Notes: generated by a model not told the origin, from the letters alone. DNA of 64,000 nt from Urmitella timonensis (GCA_900120415.1 FQLW01000006.1:434001-498000); one strand, 5' to 3'; shown: positions 23,117-35,519, numbered from the stretch's first letter. Numbers and translations are program-made.

Positions 23117-24376
23117 TCAGGGTTCTAACTGTAATCGCGATAGACGGCGCTGCATCAAGACAAAAACCACCAAAGCGCCCGCCAGATACAGCGGCAGTAA
23201 ACCGACTGACAAATTAGATGCTATCAGCCCAAATAGCGGCGGCATAGCAAGTACCGCCACATAGGAGCTTGCCATTTGCACCCCGATAACTGCCCGCGAG
23301 TGTTCTTTACCGAAAATCAGCGGGGTTACGTGAATCATTGCCGGGTAAATCGGAGAGCACCCCAGCCCGATAAGTATCATTGCCCATACTGCCAGCCCCG
23401 CGGAACCAGGAATCAGTAAAATTACCAACCCCACAGCTGCCAAGACTATCCCTAAGCGAATCATTTGCTGGTCATTAAAGCGAATCGCCAAAAATCCGCT
23501 GACTGCCCGCCCCAGGGTTACCCCCAGGAATAGCATTCCGGCGAATGCGGCGGCCGAAGCAGCGTCCATCCCCTTAAACAGTTTCAAGTAGGTTGCTGCC
23601 CACAGCCCAGTGGTTTGTTCGAGTATCGAGTAGCAAAAGAAGCAGGTCATCATTTCTTTTACTCCCCTAATCTTGATTACCTGCGATAGTTTTAGCGGAC
23701 GAGGACGCGCTTGAGGATTAGAAGCTCCCGAAGTGTCCCCTAGGTTAGCGGCAGATGGGTTACCGGATCTATCTGCTTGACTGCTGTTTTCGCCGCTTTT
23801 GTTGGGTGAAACCGTCTCTGTCAGGGATTCACAGCGCTTCCACAATGGCAGACTTAGGAATAAAATAGCGGTGATTAGTAGCTGTAGCCAGGCAATATAC
23901 CAATACCCGGTTTTCCAACTGCCACCTGCCGCCAGCGAGATTCCCATAATGTAAGGTCCCACGGCAGCGCCGATCCCCCAGCAGCAATGCAACCAGTTCA
24001 TATGGGTGCTCTTGAAATGTAAAGCCACATAGTTGTTCAGCGCCACATCTATACTGCCTGCTCCCAGCCCGTAGGGAATCGCGCAAATGCAAAGTACCCA
24101 AAAATTAGGGGAATAAGAGAACCCAAGGATAGCCCCAGCCGTAAGCGCCACCGAGACCACCGAGACTTTCCCAGTTCCGAGCCGGGCAATAATTTGGTCA
24201 GAGAGCAAAGAGGAAACGATAGTTCCCACCGAAATGATTATGGAAATAATCCCGGCATAGGAAACTGACACCGACAGGTCAGAATAGATGGCCGGCCAGG
24301 CAGAGCCCAGCAGGGCATCTGGCAGTCCCAAACTGATGAATGCTAGGTAAATCAGCGGCAATAGTAAGTTAATCAA
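23117..24376 (-). CDS. MFS transporter (FucP-like fold)
   Basis: I choose the TTG at 24376, preceded by GGGGAGGAG at six bases. The 30 residues before it in a longer frame (from 24466) are hydrophilic and have no support. The product has about 419 residues and twelve membrane helices. It begins NLLLPLIYLAFISLGLPDAL, typical of the FucP/YfkF-like branch, and has a long hydrophilic central loop (about residues 190-240). The substrate is unknown. The loop is rich in Ser, Asn and Gly and is unlike the rest in composition. A TetR gene is divergent from it, about 250 bases away, and may regulate it. Confidence 0.8.
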   Translation of the reverse strand: MINLLLPLIYLAFISLGLPDALLGSAWPAIYSDLSVSVSYAGIISIIISVGTIVSSLLSDQIIARLGTGKVSVVSVALTAGAILGFSYSPNFWVLCICAIPYGLGAGSIDVALNNYVALHFKSTHMNWLHCCWGIGAAVGPYIMGISLAAGGSWKTGYWYIAWLQLLITAILFLSLPLWKRCESLTETVSPNKSGENSSQADRSGNPSAANLGDTSGASNPQARPRPLKLSQVIKIRGVKEMMTCFFCYSILEQTTGLWAATYLKLFKGMDAASAAAFAGMLFLGVTLGRAVSGFLAIRFNDQQMIRLGIVLAAVGLVILLIPGSAGLAVWAMILIGLGCSPIYPAMIHVTPLIFGKEHSRAVIGVQMASSYVAVLAMPPLFGLIASNLSVGLLPLYLAGALVVFVLMQRRLSRLQLEP

Positions 24377-24626
24377 GTTCTCCTCCCCTTTAAAGCTACC
24401 AGGGTTTATTATCTTTACTGCTGCGTCCTTTTCCGTACCTAAAGCCCCCCAAATACGACCCCTCACTACCTCGCCTAATCTGCCTCTACCCAGACTTCTC
24501 CTAGCTTCCTGCCCACGTCCTCTCCGCGCTTTTTCTTAAATCCGCAAATCCCCTCACAACCCCCATACTCCCCTAGATTTTCAAGACAATTAGACTAAAA
24601 GCGTCACTAAATGAAAGACTGTCTCC

Positions 24627-25346
24627 ATGCCTAGAATCATTGGGGAAACATTAGAAGATCATCGGAAGAAAACCCGACAGCAACTTTTTGACGCGCTTTC
24701 CCACCTCCTCCAAACCAGTACCTTTGAATCACTCACCATGGCAAAAATCGCCGAAGAAGCCGGGGTAGGACGCACTGCTGTCTATAACCATTTCCAAGAC
24801 AAAGAGGCACTACTGCTCGCATTTATTACCTATGAAACTGGGCAATACTCTCTGCATCTAAACCACGTTTTAGAGGGGGTTACCTCCCCTATCAAAATGC
24901 TAAGAATCTATATTCGCGAACAGCTCAGCCTCGGAGCCTCCTACCATCTAGCACCCGGATTAGATTTACGGAGACAAGTATCAACTGAAACCAATTCGGA
25001 ACTCCGCACTCACGCCCGCATAGTAGAAAACATTTTGCGACAAATTCTGCGCAAAGCAATCCACGAAGGCACAATTCCTCCCCAAAATCTCCCGATTGCA
25101 GTTTCGATGGTAAACACGTCTTTAGCGGGGAGGATGCTCCCGAAAGATTCAATGCGGCGTGAATACTTTATCCACTGCGTACAAGCCTATGTGCTTCGTT
25201 CCCTGGGAGTAGACCACCGCCTAGCTCCCCTGCCCAGCTCCAAACGTTTCTTTGGCAGATGTCTAGATATAGAGGAAAATCCTTTCTCCTCCCGGCATGA
25301 AGATGGCACTACCGTTTCCGCCTGCCCTATTCACCGCGCCAGTTAA
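24627..25346 (+). CDS. TetR-family transcriptional regulator
   Basis: This 239-residue protein has an N-terminal TetR helix-turn-helix (about residues 12-60, with LTMAKIAEEAGVGRTAVYNHFQDKEALL). The C-terminal ligand domain is unassigned and has a polar tail. No ribosome site precedes the ATG, and AGACTGTCT (24616-24624) abuts it, so the transcript may be leaderless or the start slightly different. It is divergent from the MFS transporter gene, the usual position of a local efflux repressor. Confidence 0.85.
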   Translation: MPRIIGETLEDHRKKTRQQLFDALSHLLQTSTFESLTMAKIAEEAGVGRTAVYNHFQDKEALLLAFITYETGQYSLHLNHVLEGVTSPIKMLRIYIREQLSLGASYHLAPGLDLRRQVSTETNSELRTHARIVENILRQILRKAIHEGTIPPQNLPIAVSMVNTSLAGRMLPKDSMRREYFIHCVQAYVLRSLGVDHRLAPLPSSKRFFGRCLDIEENPFSSRHEDGTTVSACPIHRAS

Positions 25347-25520
25347 GCGACAGCTCCCCAACTTGGGGGAATAAATAGGGCGCACCTATCAGCTATCCCA
25401 AATACCTCGCTGTCTACGGCGGTTCTCCACTGAGACGAATACCCCTTTATATAGAAACCGGCTTCAACCGTTTTAGCGCTCAATAATCTATAATCACTAA
25501 AGAGCACTAAAGGAGGAGCC

Positions 25521-26684
25521 ATGAGCACAGACCCGGTTGAGCGGGCAAGCGACCCCGCAACGCCGTTGGATGAACTACAGTTTCTGGCTCAAAACCACCC
25601 CTCCTTACGTCCGCTAATCGCCGAAAACCCCTCCACCTATCCCGCTCTTTTGGAATGGTTAAGCGAATTTTCTGACCCAGAAATCGCCGCCGCTTTACAA
25701 CGCCGGCAAAACCGGATAAACCGCGCCGCTCTCCCCGATTCTTTGCCCCCTGCTCAGGAACTACCGCAGGCAGATTCCGATTTAGTCCAACCTCCAAACT
25801 CGGCTGAGGAACCCGCTAATAACCCTGATGAAACCCGCCAGCTGGAGCAGCCCGCCAGCCCTGCCACCGCAGAAACCGGACAGGCAAAAACTAAATCTGA
25901 AAAACTAAAATTAGCTGATGAAGCGGATTTAGAAGAGTTTTCACCTCAGGAAGAAAAAACCACTTCCAAAAAAGGAAAAGTATTTGTAATAGTTATTGCC
26001 ATTTTTATTGGGTTGGCACTGTCTATCGGGGGCAATCTTGCCGACAAACTAACCGGCGGTGACGGCTCTAAAGGCTGGTATGGCAAGCACGGCGTGATTG
26101 CCCGGGTTTTCGGGGACTCAGATTTAAATAAAGATCACAACAATAATGGGATTCCTGACGTTCAAGAAAATAACGGCACCCAGGATACAAACAATAAATC
26201 CGCCGGTAAATCCCCTAATAATGGCAATAACAATGCCGGAGCGCAACTAGATGTGAAAACCGAGGGGCGTCAAGTAGCCCCTGCCCCTACTACCGCTATC
26301 GGTCAGGCGAAAGGGCTACCCAATGGCGCTTATCAGGTGAGCGAGTTTTCGCTACCAGATGCCCCTATCAAATGCACGATTGGTAACGAAGTAGTATGTA
26401 CCGCTTTTAGTTTTACCGGCAATATCGGTCAGGCAGCCGGAGCTACCGTCAAATTCACCCTAGGGGCTGAGGGTGCGCGCACCCCAGAAGATTTAGGGGT
26501 CCAAGATGCGAAAACCTCCCAAACCTTGTTGGCTAAGGGGGCTGCAGCTACGTCCGGATCGTATGCCTGTCAGTCCTCCGGCTTCGGGGTTGATTGTTGG
26601 AACCTGCAAACCGGTTTTGGGCTGAAACTAACTATCAACAGCGCAGAAGCCTATCAGCCTAAAGCTAAAGCTGCCGCTAAATAG
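25521..26684 (+). CDS. membrane protein with variant leucine-rich repeat N-terminus
   Basis: This 387-residue protein has residues 1-65 (starting DPVERASDPATPLDELQFLA) that match the short variant-LRR domain found at the start of many actinobacterial membrane proteins. An acidic, Pro/Gln-rich linker follows (about 70-150), then one membrane helix (about 153-172). The Asn/Gly-rich stretch contains a DLNKDHNNNGIPD calcium-loop-like motif, and a C-terminal extracellular domain has four Cys residues. AAAGGAGGAG precedes the ATG and a TATAAT lies about 35 bases upstream. Function unknown. Confidence 0.75.
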   Translation: MSTDPVERASDPATPLDELQFLAQNHPSLRPLIAENPSTYPALLEWLSEFSDPEIAAALQRRQNRINRAALPDSLPPAQELPQADSDLVQPPNSAEEPANNPDETRQLEQPASPATAETGQAKTKSEKLKLADEADLEEFSPQEEKTTSKKGKVFVIVIAIFIGLALSIGGNLADKLTGGDGSKGWYGKHGVIARVFGDSDLNKDHNNNGIPDVQENNGTQDTNNKSAGKSPNNGNNNAGAQLDVKTEGRQVAPAPTTAIGQAKGLPNGAYQVSEFSLPDAPIKCTIGNEVVCTAFSFTGNIGQAAGATVKFTLGAEGARTPEDLGVQDAKTSQTLLAKGAAATSGSYACQSSGFGVDCWNLQTGFGLKLTINSAEAYQPKAKAAAK

Positions 26685-26813
26685 GCTTTACGAGGACGCA
26701 GTTTCCGTTTTCCTTTCGCGTAAAAACCCCGGCATATTAATCCGTTCAGGCAATTTGCATTTTCTAATGCAGTTAGCTCTGGCGCTACCTAGCTAATCGA
26801 GCGCCGTTGTCTA

Positions 26814-26858
26814 GTTACGCTACTATAAAACCTGCTCAGACTTGTATAGTAGCGTAAC
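26814..26858. terminator. bidirectional terminator between convergent genes
   Basis: GTTACGCTACTATA (26814-26827) pairs perfectly with TATAGTAGCGTAAC (26845-26858) around a 17-base loop. It lies between the stops of the gene at 25521 (plus) and asd (minus, ends 26863). Confidence 0.7.
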
Positions 26859-26862
26859 GCAC

Positions 26863-29216
<2,354 letters not shown>

Positions 29217-29371
29217 TTGTTCCCCTTGTATGCCTACCTATTTATCTGCCAATACGTTCACAATTGTAGGAACATTGGTTGTTTTAGGTTAGGGTGTCTC
29301 AAATTTGCTGGTCGGTAAGCAATACCACATCTTTAATCTGACCGGTACTCACGCAGCCAGCTACTTTCGTC

Positions 29372-29968
29372 CTATTCGGCGCTGCGTCTGCCTTCTAAAG
29401 CACGCCCTAATGTCACCTCGTCAGCGTATTCTAGGTCGCCGCCTACCGGCAGTCCCGAGGCTAGACGAGTCACTTTGAGCCCCAAGGGGGAGATTGTGCG
29501 ACTTAGGTAGGTAGCTGTCGCTTCGCCCTCGATATTGGGATTGGTGGCAATAATAATTTCTTGCACGCCAGAGCCGCCGAGGCGTTTCAGCAGTTCGCGC
29601 AGCCGTAACTGTTCAGGCCCAATCCCGTTTATCGGGTCAATAGCCCCGCCTAATACATGATAAAGCCCGCGGTAGCTGCGGGTTCGCTCAATCGCCCCCA
29701 CATCTTTGGCTTCTTCCACAACACAAATCACCGACTGGTCACGCTTGGGATTTCGGCAAATTTGGCACAGTTCCTCTTGAGAAAGATTTCCACAACAGCT
29801 GCAAAACCGGATTTTTTCTTTCGCATCAACTAGCGCTTGCGCCAGCAGTTTTGCTTCCGCTTTAGGACGAGAAAGCACATAGAACGCAATCCTTTGCGCC
29901 GATTTTGGACCGATTCCCGGCAGACGAGACAGGGCATCGATTAGGTCTTGTAAAGCACCGTCATACAT
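29372..29968 (-). CDS. recR: recombination protein RecR
   Basis: This 198-residue protein has full RecR length. It has the N-terminal helix-hairpin-helix ([17 protein letters not shown]), a four-Cys zinc finger (CSCCG and CQIC, about residues 56-74) and a Toprim domain (CVVEEAKDV). It acts with RecF and RecO to load RecA at gaps. It starts 18 bases after the dnaX stop, in the conserved dnaX-recR order. Confidence 0.95.
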   Translation of the reverse strand: MYDGALQDLIDALSRLPGIGPKSAQRIAFYVLSRPKAEAKLLAQALVDAKEKIRFCSCCGNLSQEELCQICRNPKRDQSVICVVEEAKDVGAIERTRSYRGLYHVLGGAIDPINGIGPEQLRLRELLKRLGGSGVQEIIIATNPNIEGEATATYLSRTISPLGLKVTRLASGLPVGGDLEYADEVTLGRALEGRRSAE

Positions 29969-29986
29969 ACAGTTCTAGTTACTTTC

Positions 29987-32362
29987 TTAGCGGGTAGTGT
30001 CCGAATCTTCTTTTACAACCTCAACTATCTTGCCCCCCAGCAAGGATTTTGCGACCTCGACACCCCAGCGCCCCCCGCTTTCGTCTACCGAGACATCCGG
30101 GTCAGATAAATCTGGCAGGTCAGGCTCATCAGGCAACTGTGCTTTGTCGCTAGTGGAAATAGGTTCTACTGCTCTGGGGGCACTAGTTGGGTAGTTATCT
30201 ATAGTTTCTGTAGGGCGAGGAGCTTGCGGTATCTTCGGGGAGAGTTGTTGAGGCGCATCTTTTAAGGGGCTCTCCCTGTCTGAAAGCGAGTTCCCAGGGG
30301 CTTGGGGGCGCGGAGCCGCCATTTCCTCAGGGGGAAGCGGGCGCGGAGCAGCTAGTTCGCCGGTCGTTACCTCTGTCTCCGGCGCTGAGGACTCTGAAGG
30401 CTCTGAGGGAGCCGCCGGGGCTGAAGGAGTAGTGTCTGCTATTATCCAGGGTGAGGACGCACTTTCAGCCATATCTTCTGGCTCGGGCGGATAGCTTTCT
30501 TCTTCCGGTGGGGCTTGCGGGATATCGGGAGCTTCTTCCGCGGGTTCTGGTTTTACCTCGGGGGTAGCACCCAGTTTTACCTGGGATAATAGCTCGCTTA
30601 AATCGGGAGCATAACTATCGTCACTACCTGGTAGCAACTTGATAGTCCAGTCTCCAGACAGCGTTTTACCTAGGCATTCTTGCAGAGGTTCAAGCTGACC
30701 TTGCAGATAGGTAACCACTTCTTGACTGTCACCTAGCAGGGTGAGCTGATTATTTTCGGCACCACCAATCTGCAAATGCCGATTAGATGTGGACCATAGC
30801 CGGGGATTTAGCTGCCGCAGGTGCGAGCTTATTTGTTCCCAAGCCTGTAGCACCTGCCAATACTGTTCCCCCTTAGCTACCGCTGCCCTCTTTGATACCG
30901 GCGATTTTATTGGCGTCAAAGTAGCGGAGGTATCCCCTGCGTTTTGATATCCGCCATCGGATGAAGATTTTTCTTCTGCCTTTTTAAGCGGAGGACGAGG
31001 TGCAGATAACTCTGACCCTTCCCCGCTATTAGTGGGGGCAGCAGCTACCTCAGCAGTTTTAATCTCATCAACTTGCCCGACAGACAGTTCCGGAGCGCTA
31101 TTCCGGGGCGGAGCGCTGGCAAGCGGCGGTGCCGGGGCGGGATTTGACCGAGGACGAGGTACGCGATGCAGAGCCGCCATCGCCGCCTCTACTCCACTGA
31201 GAGATTGGGGATTTCCAGCGCTTTTAACCGCATTAACACCGTTAGTTCCCTTTTCAGCTGGCGGAGGCAACAATAGCCTAGCAGCCAGTAACTCTACCTG
31301 AATACGAGGAGCCGTTGCCCCGGTAAGCTCTGTCAAAGCAGTATTGGTAAGGTCACTGGCACGTGAAATCCCGGCAGTTCCCCAACGCTCAGCCTGGGCG
31401 CTCATCACTTTCAATTGATCTTGGGGAGTTCCCGCTAACGCAACCTGCGCGTCCTCAACCGAAGATACCGATAGCACTAACAAATCGCGCAAACGTAGCA
31501 GCAAATCTTCCAGGTAGCGGCGGGGTTCATGCCCCCCCTCAACCATTTTGGCGATTACCTCGAACAGGGCAGCCCCATCCCGGTCAATAATGGCATCAAC
31601 CGAACGCTCTAAAATCGCGCTGTCTGTGTATCCGAGCAGCGCAGAAGCAGTACCGTAAGCGAGTTTTCCGTCCTCCGCACCCGCCATTAACTGATCCAAT
31701 ACTGACAGCGAGTCACGCACCGAACCTGCGCCCGCCCTCATCACTAATTGCAAAACCCCCGCAGCGGGTTCGATGTTTTCTGCCTGGCAGAGTTTCTCCA
31801 TATATTTTTCCATTACTTCTGGAGGTACCAGCCGGAATGGATAGTGGTGGGTACGAGAGCGAATAGTGCCGATAACTTTATCGGGTTCGGTGGTCGCGAA
31901 AATAAATTTTACGTGTTCGGGGGGTTCTTCTACGATTTTCAGTAGGGCGTTAAATCCCTGCTGGGTGACCATATGGGCTTCATCTAGGATAAAAATCTTG
32001 AAACGGTCGCGCACCGGCGCAAAGCCTGCCCGCTCCCGCAGCTCCCGCGCGTCATCTACCCCGTTATGGCTGGCAGCATCAATTTCTACCACGTCTAGAG
32101 AGCCGGAGCCTCCGGTCGCTAAATCTTTACAGGATTCGCATTTTCCGCAGGGAGTATCGGTTGGCCCTTCTGCGCAGTTCAGACAGCGTGCCATGATTCT
32201 CGCGGAAGTGGTTTTCCCGCATCCGCGCGGACCGGAGAAAAGATAGGCATGGCTGACTCGTCCGCTACGCAGCGCCGCCATTAACGGTTTGACCACGTGG
32301 TCTTGCCCAATCACGTCTTGGAAAGTGTCTGGCCGGTAACGGCGATACAGTGCGATGCTCAC
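29987..32362 (-). CDS. dnaX: DNA polymerase III subunit gamma/tau
   Basis: This 791-residue clamp-loader subunit has Walker A GPRGCGKTT (about residues 44-52), a four-Cys zinc module (CLNC, CGKCESC), Walker B LDEAHM and the sensor-1 region. A central helical collar follows, then a long Pro/Ala/Glu-rich region (from about residue 400) and a C-terminal tau-like domain with further acidic, Pro-rich spacers. No A6-G slippery site for gamma production was seen. It is the first protein gene after the SRP RNA on the same strand. Confidence 0.95.
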   Translation of the reverse strand: MSIALYRRYRPDTFQDVIGQDHVVKPLMAALRSGRVSHAYLFSGPRGCGKTTSARIMARCLNCAEGPTDTPCGKCESCKDLATGGSGSLDVVEIDAASHNGVDDARELRERAGFAPVRDRFKIFILDEAHMVTQQGFNALLKIVEEPPEHVKFIFATTEPDKVIGTIRSRTHHYPFRLVPPEVMEKYMEKLCQAENIEPAAGVLQLVMRAGAGSVRDSLSVLDQLMAGAEDGKLAYGTASALLGYTDSAILERSVDAIIDRDGAALFEVIAKMVEGGHEPRRYLEDLLLRLRDLLVLSVSSVEDAQVALAGTPQDQLKVMSAQAERWGTAGISRASDLTNTALTELTGATAPRIQVELLAARLLLPPPAEKGTNGVNAVKSAGNPQSLSGVEAAMAALHRVPRPRSNPAPAPPLASAPPRNSAPELSVGQVDEIKTAEVAAAPTNSGEGSELSAPRPPLKKAEEKSSSDGGYQNAGDTSATLTPIKSPVSKRAAVAKGEQYWQVLQAWEQISSHLRQLNPRLWSTSNRHLQIGGAENNQLTLLGDSQEVVTYLQGQLEPLQECLGKTLSGDWTIKLLPGSDDSYAPDLSELLSQVKLGATPEVKPEPAEEAPDIPQAPPEEESYPPEPEDMAESASSPWIIADTTPSAPAAPSEPSESSAPETEVTTGELAAPRPLPPEEMAAPRPQAPGNSLSDRESPLKDAPQQLSPKIPQAPRPTETIDNYPTSAPRAVEPISTSDKAQLPDEPDLPDLSDPDVSVDESGGRWGVEVAKSLLGGKIVEVVKEDSDTTR

Positions 32363-32436
32363 GGCTCTACTGTACTAAAGGCAGCGCCCCAGTGGGGAGC
32401 AATATCGAGATAGCTGAGAATAATAGAAAATCAAAA

Positions 32437-32523
32437 GACCCTTCACGCACCCGATAGCGCACCCTTATCCTTGCTACCTTCCGGTCCTGGGGAGGTTCGA
32501 GTGATATCGCCGCGTGAAGGATC
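32437..32523 (-). ncRNA. ffs: signal recognition particle RNA (4.5S type)
   Basis: On the minus strand the conserved apical loop CAGGACCGGAAGGTAGCAAGG is present (core GGACCGGAAGGTAGCA). It is closed by an outer helix pairing GATCCTTCACGCG with GCGTGAAGGGTC. The length (about 87 nt) and the position just upstream of dnaX on the same strand are typical of the small bacterial SRP RNA. A TAAACT -10-like hexamer lies just upstream. Confidence 0.92.
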
Positions 32524-32714
32524 TCTCTCAGTTTAGCTTAGGAGGGCGCTAACTGAAAACGGTGCGGTCAGTGCGGGGGGGCAAGGTACTTGCCGAGGAC
32601 GTGGACGCGTTTTCTACGGAAGTAGCGCCAGCCTTTATTGTCGGGCTGTGTTCGACTCCTCATTTCCAGAATCGACATTACCTAGGGCATTTCGGTAGAC
32701 TCAAACTTGTGCCT

Positions 32715-32802
32715 GGAGGTATCGCCTAGTGGCCTATGGCGCTCGCTTGGAAAGCGGGTTGGGTGCAAGCCCTCGGGGGTTCGAATCCCCCTACCTCCGC
32801 CA
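32715..32802 (+). tRNA. tRNA-Ser (anticodon GGA)
   Basis: The acceptor arms GGAGGTA and TACCTCC pair. The anticodon loop reads CTTGGAAAG (anticodon GGA), there is a long variable arm as in class II tRNAs, the T-loop is GGTTCGAATCC, and the CCA end is encoded. The 88-nt length fits tRNA-Ser. Confidence 0.96.
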
Positions 32803-32940
32803 TCGCCCTGAAGGACACTAATGTTCCGGGATTTTTTCTGTCCGGTGGGCAATAGTTAAGATTATTACCGCTCCGTTTCCCAAAGCACACCCGCAATCCA
32901 ACAGTTCCCACCTGAAGGGCATAGACTCCCTAAATAATAC

Positions 32941-33269
32941 TCACACCCACCATCGCATCGTTGAAGCTTCTCTAACAAAATTCGATGCACCGCATTTTTC
33001 TAGCGCATTTAATAAATCGGAGAGCTTTAACTTAGGATTCTTTGCCGTCAGCGCCTGATTTCGCAATACTTCAGGTTCACTCGCTTCTCCGCCGCCTTTG
33101 AATGCGCTGTATCCGGGTGAATTATTTCGATAGCTTTAACAGTTTCTTGTAAAACTTTTTCGCTCCATAACGGGCGATAGATTCCAACCTGGGCAAGGCG
33201 GAGGAGAGTATCGGCTTGAGCGATTGGCACTAAAGCACAAGCATCTAAAAACGCACTGAAACGTGTCAT
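32941..33269 (-). pseudogene. PIN-domain toxin, internally deleted
   Basis: The N-terminal 65 or so residues are a good PIN start (FLDACALVP with the first catalytic Asp, then ADTLLRLAQVGIYRPLWSE). The frame then leaves the family and stops at 33048. In another frame the DNA continues with NQALTAKNPKLKLSDLLNAL and KCGASNFVREA, which is the normal C-terminal tail of the same proteins, ending at 32941. About 80-100 residues holding the other acidic residues are missing, so the toxin should be inactive. It overlaps the antitoxin gene by 4 bp. Confidence 0.72.
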
Positions 33270-33766
33270 TGCGTGTCCTCAAGTTCCGCCCTCGCCTGCT
33301 TCAACGAACCACGATATGTTTGCGCGGTTTCTTCGTAAAGCCCTAACGATACAGCTTGCGCCGTGAGTTCGTCTAAGACCCGACCTCTTTCGACACTAAT
33401 TCTTGCTTGATAGTCACGTACATCACGCAAAAGAACCCGTCTATGCCGTCCCCCGGCAGCACGCTGGAATGGGATGTCACCTTTTTCAAGAATTTTAACG
33501 AATGTAGGGCGACTGATTCCCAGGAAATCTGCTGCTTGCTGGGTTGTCAATCGTTGGTCGATTGGGGCAATAGTAACTGCTTTCCCCTGTTTCATAAACT
33601 CAACCACGTCACATAAAACACGAAATGCTTCCACCGGTAGAGGTATAGTCTGCCCATCGGGACCAAGCAGTGCCGCCGGTTCTGTAACGTGTTCCAGGAA
33701 ACGACTTAAATCTTGCATTTCTTCAAAGTCATCAGCTGCGATGACGTTTTTTGGCGCGGTTTGCAT
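33266..33766 (-). CDS. helix-turn-helix antitoxin of a PIN toxin module
   Basis: This 166-residue protein has a central excisionase/MerR-type helix-turn-helix (about residues 72-118, LTTQQAADFLGISRPTFVKILEK, quoted to mark the recognition region, then GDIPFQRAAGGRHRRV). The C-terminal helical tail presumably wraps the toxin. This architecture is common next to PIN-domain toxins in actinobacteria. It appears intact although its toxin is decayed. It lies downstream of a tRNA-Ser gene in opposite orientation. Confidence 0.8.
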   Translation of the reverse strand: MQTAPKNVIAADDFEEMQDLSRFLEHVTEPAALLGPDGQTIPLPVEAFRVLCDVVEFMKQGKAVTIAPIDQRLTTQQAADFLGISRPTFVKILEKGDIPFQRAAGGRHRRVLLRDVRDYQARISVERGRVLDELTAQAVSLGLYEETAQTYRGSLKQARAELEDTQ

Positions 33767-33998
33767 ATCCCAAACAATACCTTAAAACGAAAAAAACGAA
33801 AAAATAGGCGCGCCGGAGACCGGTTTTCCTACAAAATCACCAAAACTAACACTTAGTGTCTAAGATTATTTACTGCTTGCGCACTTGAGGTCAATACACC
33901 TACCCTAATCTTCGGGGCGAGATACCAATTCAAAGCACTTGGACCCCTCTTTACTGGTAACACCATTTTGGATTTACTTGTATCAGTAAACTCTCAGA

Positions 33999-34034
33999 TA
34001 GGTCTGGGTTTTAGTTCTATAAGAGCCAGACCTA
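33999..34034 (-). terminator. hairpin at the end of the VIT-family gene
   Basis: TAGGTCTGG and CCAGACCTA (nine perfect pairs) flank an 18-base loop. The 3' arm overlaps the stop codon of the gene at 34032. Confidence 0.5.
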
Positions 34035-34784
34035 CAACGATAATCCAACCAAGTGACCGACAGCGCCGGTAATCAGCATGGCTAAAGCGCCACCCATAAT
34101 TACCCGAATAACAGCCCGCAGGCGTGGGGTCTGCGACAACCAAGCGGAGGTGTACCCCGCCAATCCCAAGGCCACCACCGTCAAAATAAAAGTCGCCACA
34201 AACTTCGCTTCTGGGGGGAATAGCAAAATAGCCAGCATTGGCAATACCGCGCCCAAGATAAAAGAAATAGCAGATGAAAAAGCGGCATTCCAGGGGTTCA
34301 CGAATTCTTCTGAGTCAATCGCATAGCGCGCCTCAACCTGCGCAGCCACCGGATCTATTTGCGAATACTCGACAGCGACTCTACGAGCCGTCTTAGGCGA
34401 TAACCCTTTTGCTTCATAAACCTTAACCAGACCGGCTAGCTCGCCCTCAGGATCTTTATCTAAACGGACACGTTCCTTATGAACCAAAGCCTGCTCTGTA
34501 TCTTTTTGCGTAGATACCGAGACATACTCGCCCGCCGCCATAGAAATAGCTCCAGCCACCACTGCCGCCATTCCGGCAGTAAAAATAGCAATATTATTTT
34601 GCGGATCCGCCGCCGCCACCCCAACTACTACTCCGGCAGTAGAGACGATACCGTCATTGGCTCCTAGAACCCCGGCACGCAACCAGTTCAGCTTGGAGGC
34701 AGTCTTCACACTTTCATCGGTATGTTCCTCCCGCTCTTTAGCCCGTAAAGAACCACCCAATAAAATATCCCCCGCCAAACTCAT
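34032..34784 (-). CDS. VIT1/CCC1-family membrane transporter (Fe/Mn)
   Basis: This 250-residue protein has the VIT1/CCC1 opening (LNWLRAGVLGANDGIVSTAGVV, marking helix 1 with its conserved Asp and Gly). A second helix is followed by GEYVSVSTQKD, and a cytoplasmic Glu-rich metal-sensing segment comes next. Three C-terminal helices complete the fold (about residues 165-250). Family members export or store Fe2+ or Mn2+. About 260 bases upstream are free. Its metal cannot be told from sequence; no iron box was seen. Confidence 0.88.
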   Translation of the reverse strand: MSLAGDILLGGSLRAKEREEHTDESVKTASKLNWLRAGVLGANDGIVSTAGVVVGVAAADPQNNIAIFTAGMAAVVAGAISMAAGEYVSVSTQKDTEQALVHKERVRLDKDPEGELAGLVKVYEAKGLSPKTARRVAVEYSQIDPVAAQVEARYAIDSEEFVNPWNAAFSSAISFILGAVLPMLAILLFPPEAKFVATFILTVVALGLAGYTSAWLSQTPRLRAVIRVIMGGALAMLITGAVGHLVGLSL

Positions 34785-35479
34785 TTAAGCTCTCCTAGAC
34801 CTCGATTGTTATTTCCGCAAAGTTTTATCTGAATGCCTGGTCAGCATAACAAGCAAAGGGGTAAGAACAAGGAGATAAATAGTTTTTAGAGAACAAAAAC
34901 TACCTAAAAATAAGAAGATGACCAGGGGTCTAAGGAAAGGCGCACCAAAGGAACTGACAGATATTTTTCCGCTGCCACTCTATAAAGAAAAACAGAAAAA
35001 GGTTATAAAGGACGCAATCCCTTAGATAGGACGGAAACAAACTAGCGAAATAAGGGTACAGCCCGGCTCGGTGCTTACTAAACGAAATAGATACGCTTAA
35101 CCTTAGTAAAAATTGCCTAAATTATATTTAAAAACCTGGCATATCCGGGGAAAATATCAGTACTAACCCCTCAAAAAGTAACAATTAACGAAATAGCATC
35201 CTCACGTAATACAGAAGATATTAGCTTTTCGATGCCACCATTGGGCTCTTAGCAGCGGGCATTAGCCCTGCGAGGCACCCCCTCCAATCCGCGCTTAACC
35301 TAAACCTTGTAAAACTACTTCGCAGCGAACACCGAGCTATGCGCGTTCTATACCCATGACCGGAAGTGCGAAGAACCACGGGTAGGCGAAAATCTGGTGG
35401 CTCAAAAACGGGGCAGTAGACTGTCATCAGCCCAAAAATGGACACTAGCCCGCCATAGGCCCCCAAAATAGGCATTTAC

Positions 35480-35510
35480 GGGTTAATACCCCTCATTGGG
35501 GTATTAACCC
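35480..35510. repeat. perfect 13-bp inverted repeat
   Basis: GGGTTAATACCCC and GGGGTATTAACCC flank TCATT. Together with the adjoining direct repeats it forms an unusual cluster between two genes that both point away. Confidence 0.6.
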
Positions 35511-35519
35511 TATTAACCC

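Noticed and set aside
29217-29371. Lysine riboswitch before lysC
   Set aside because: The leader is too short and lacks the lysine-aptamer conserved strings. Only a partial TTAGGTTAGG half-site is present.
30981-30985. Programmed frameshift site in dnaX
   Set aside because: Only five A residues occur on the coding strand there, with no A6-G heptamer and no clear stimulatory hairpin.
32575-32581. Seven-G run
   Set aside because: It lies between the SRP RNA and tRNA-Ser genes, outside any coding sequence.
35221-35475. 84-residue minus-strand open frame in an intergenic region
   Set aside because: Composition is unlike native proteins, there is no ribosome site and no family.
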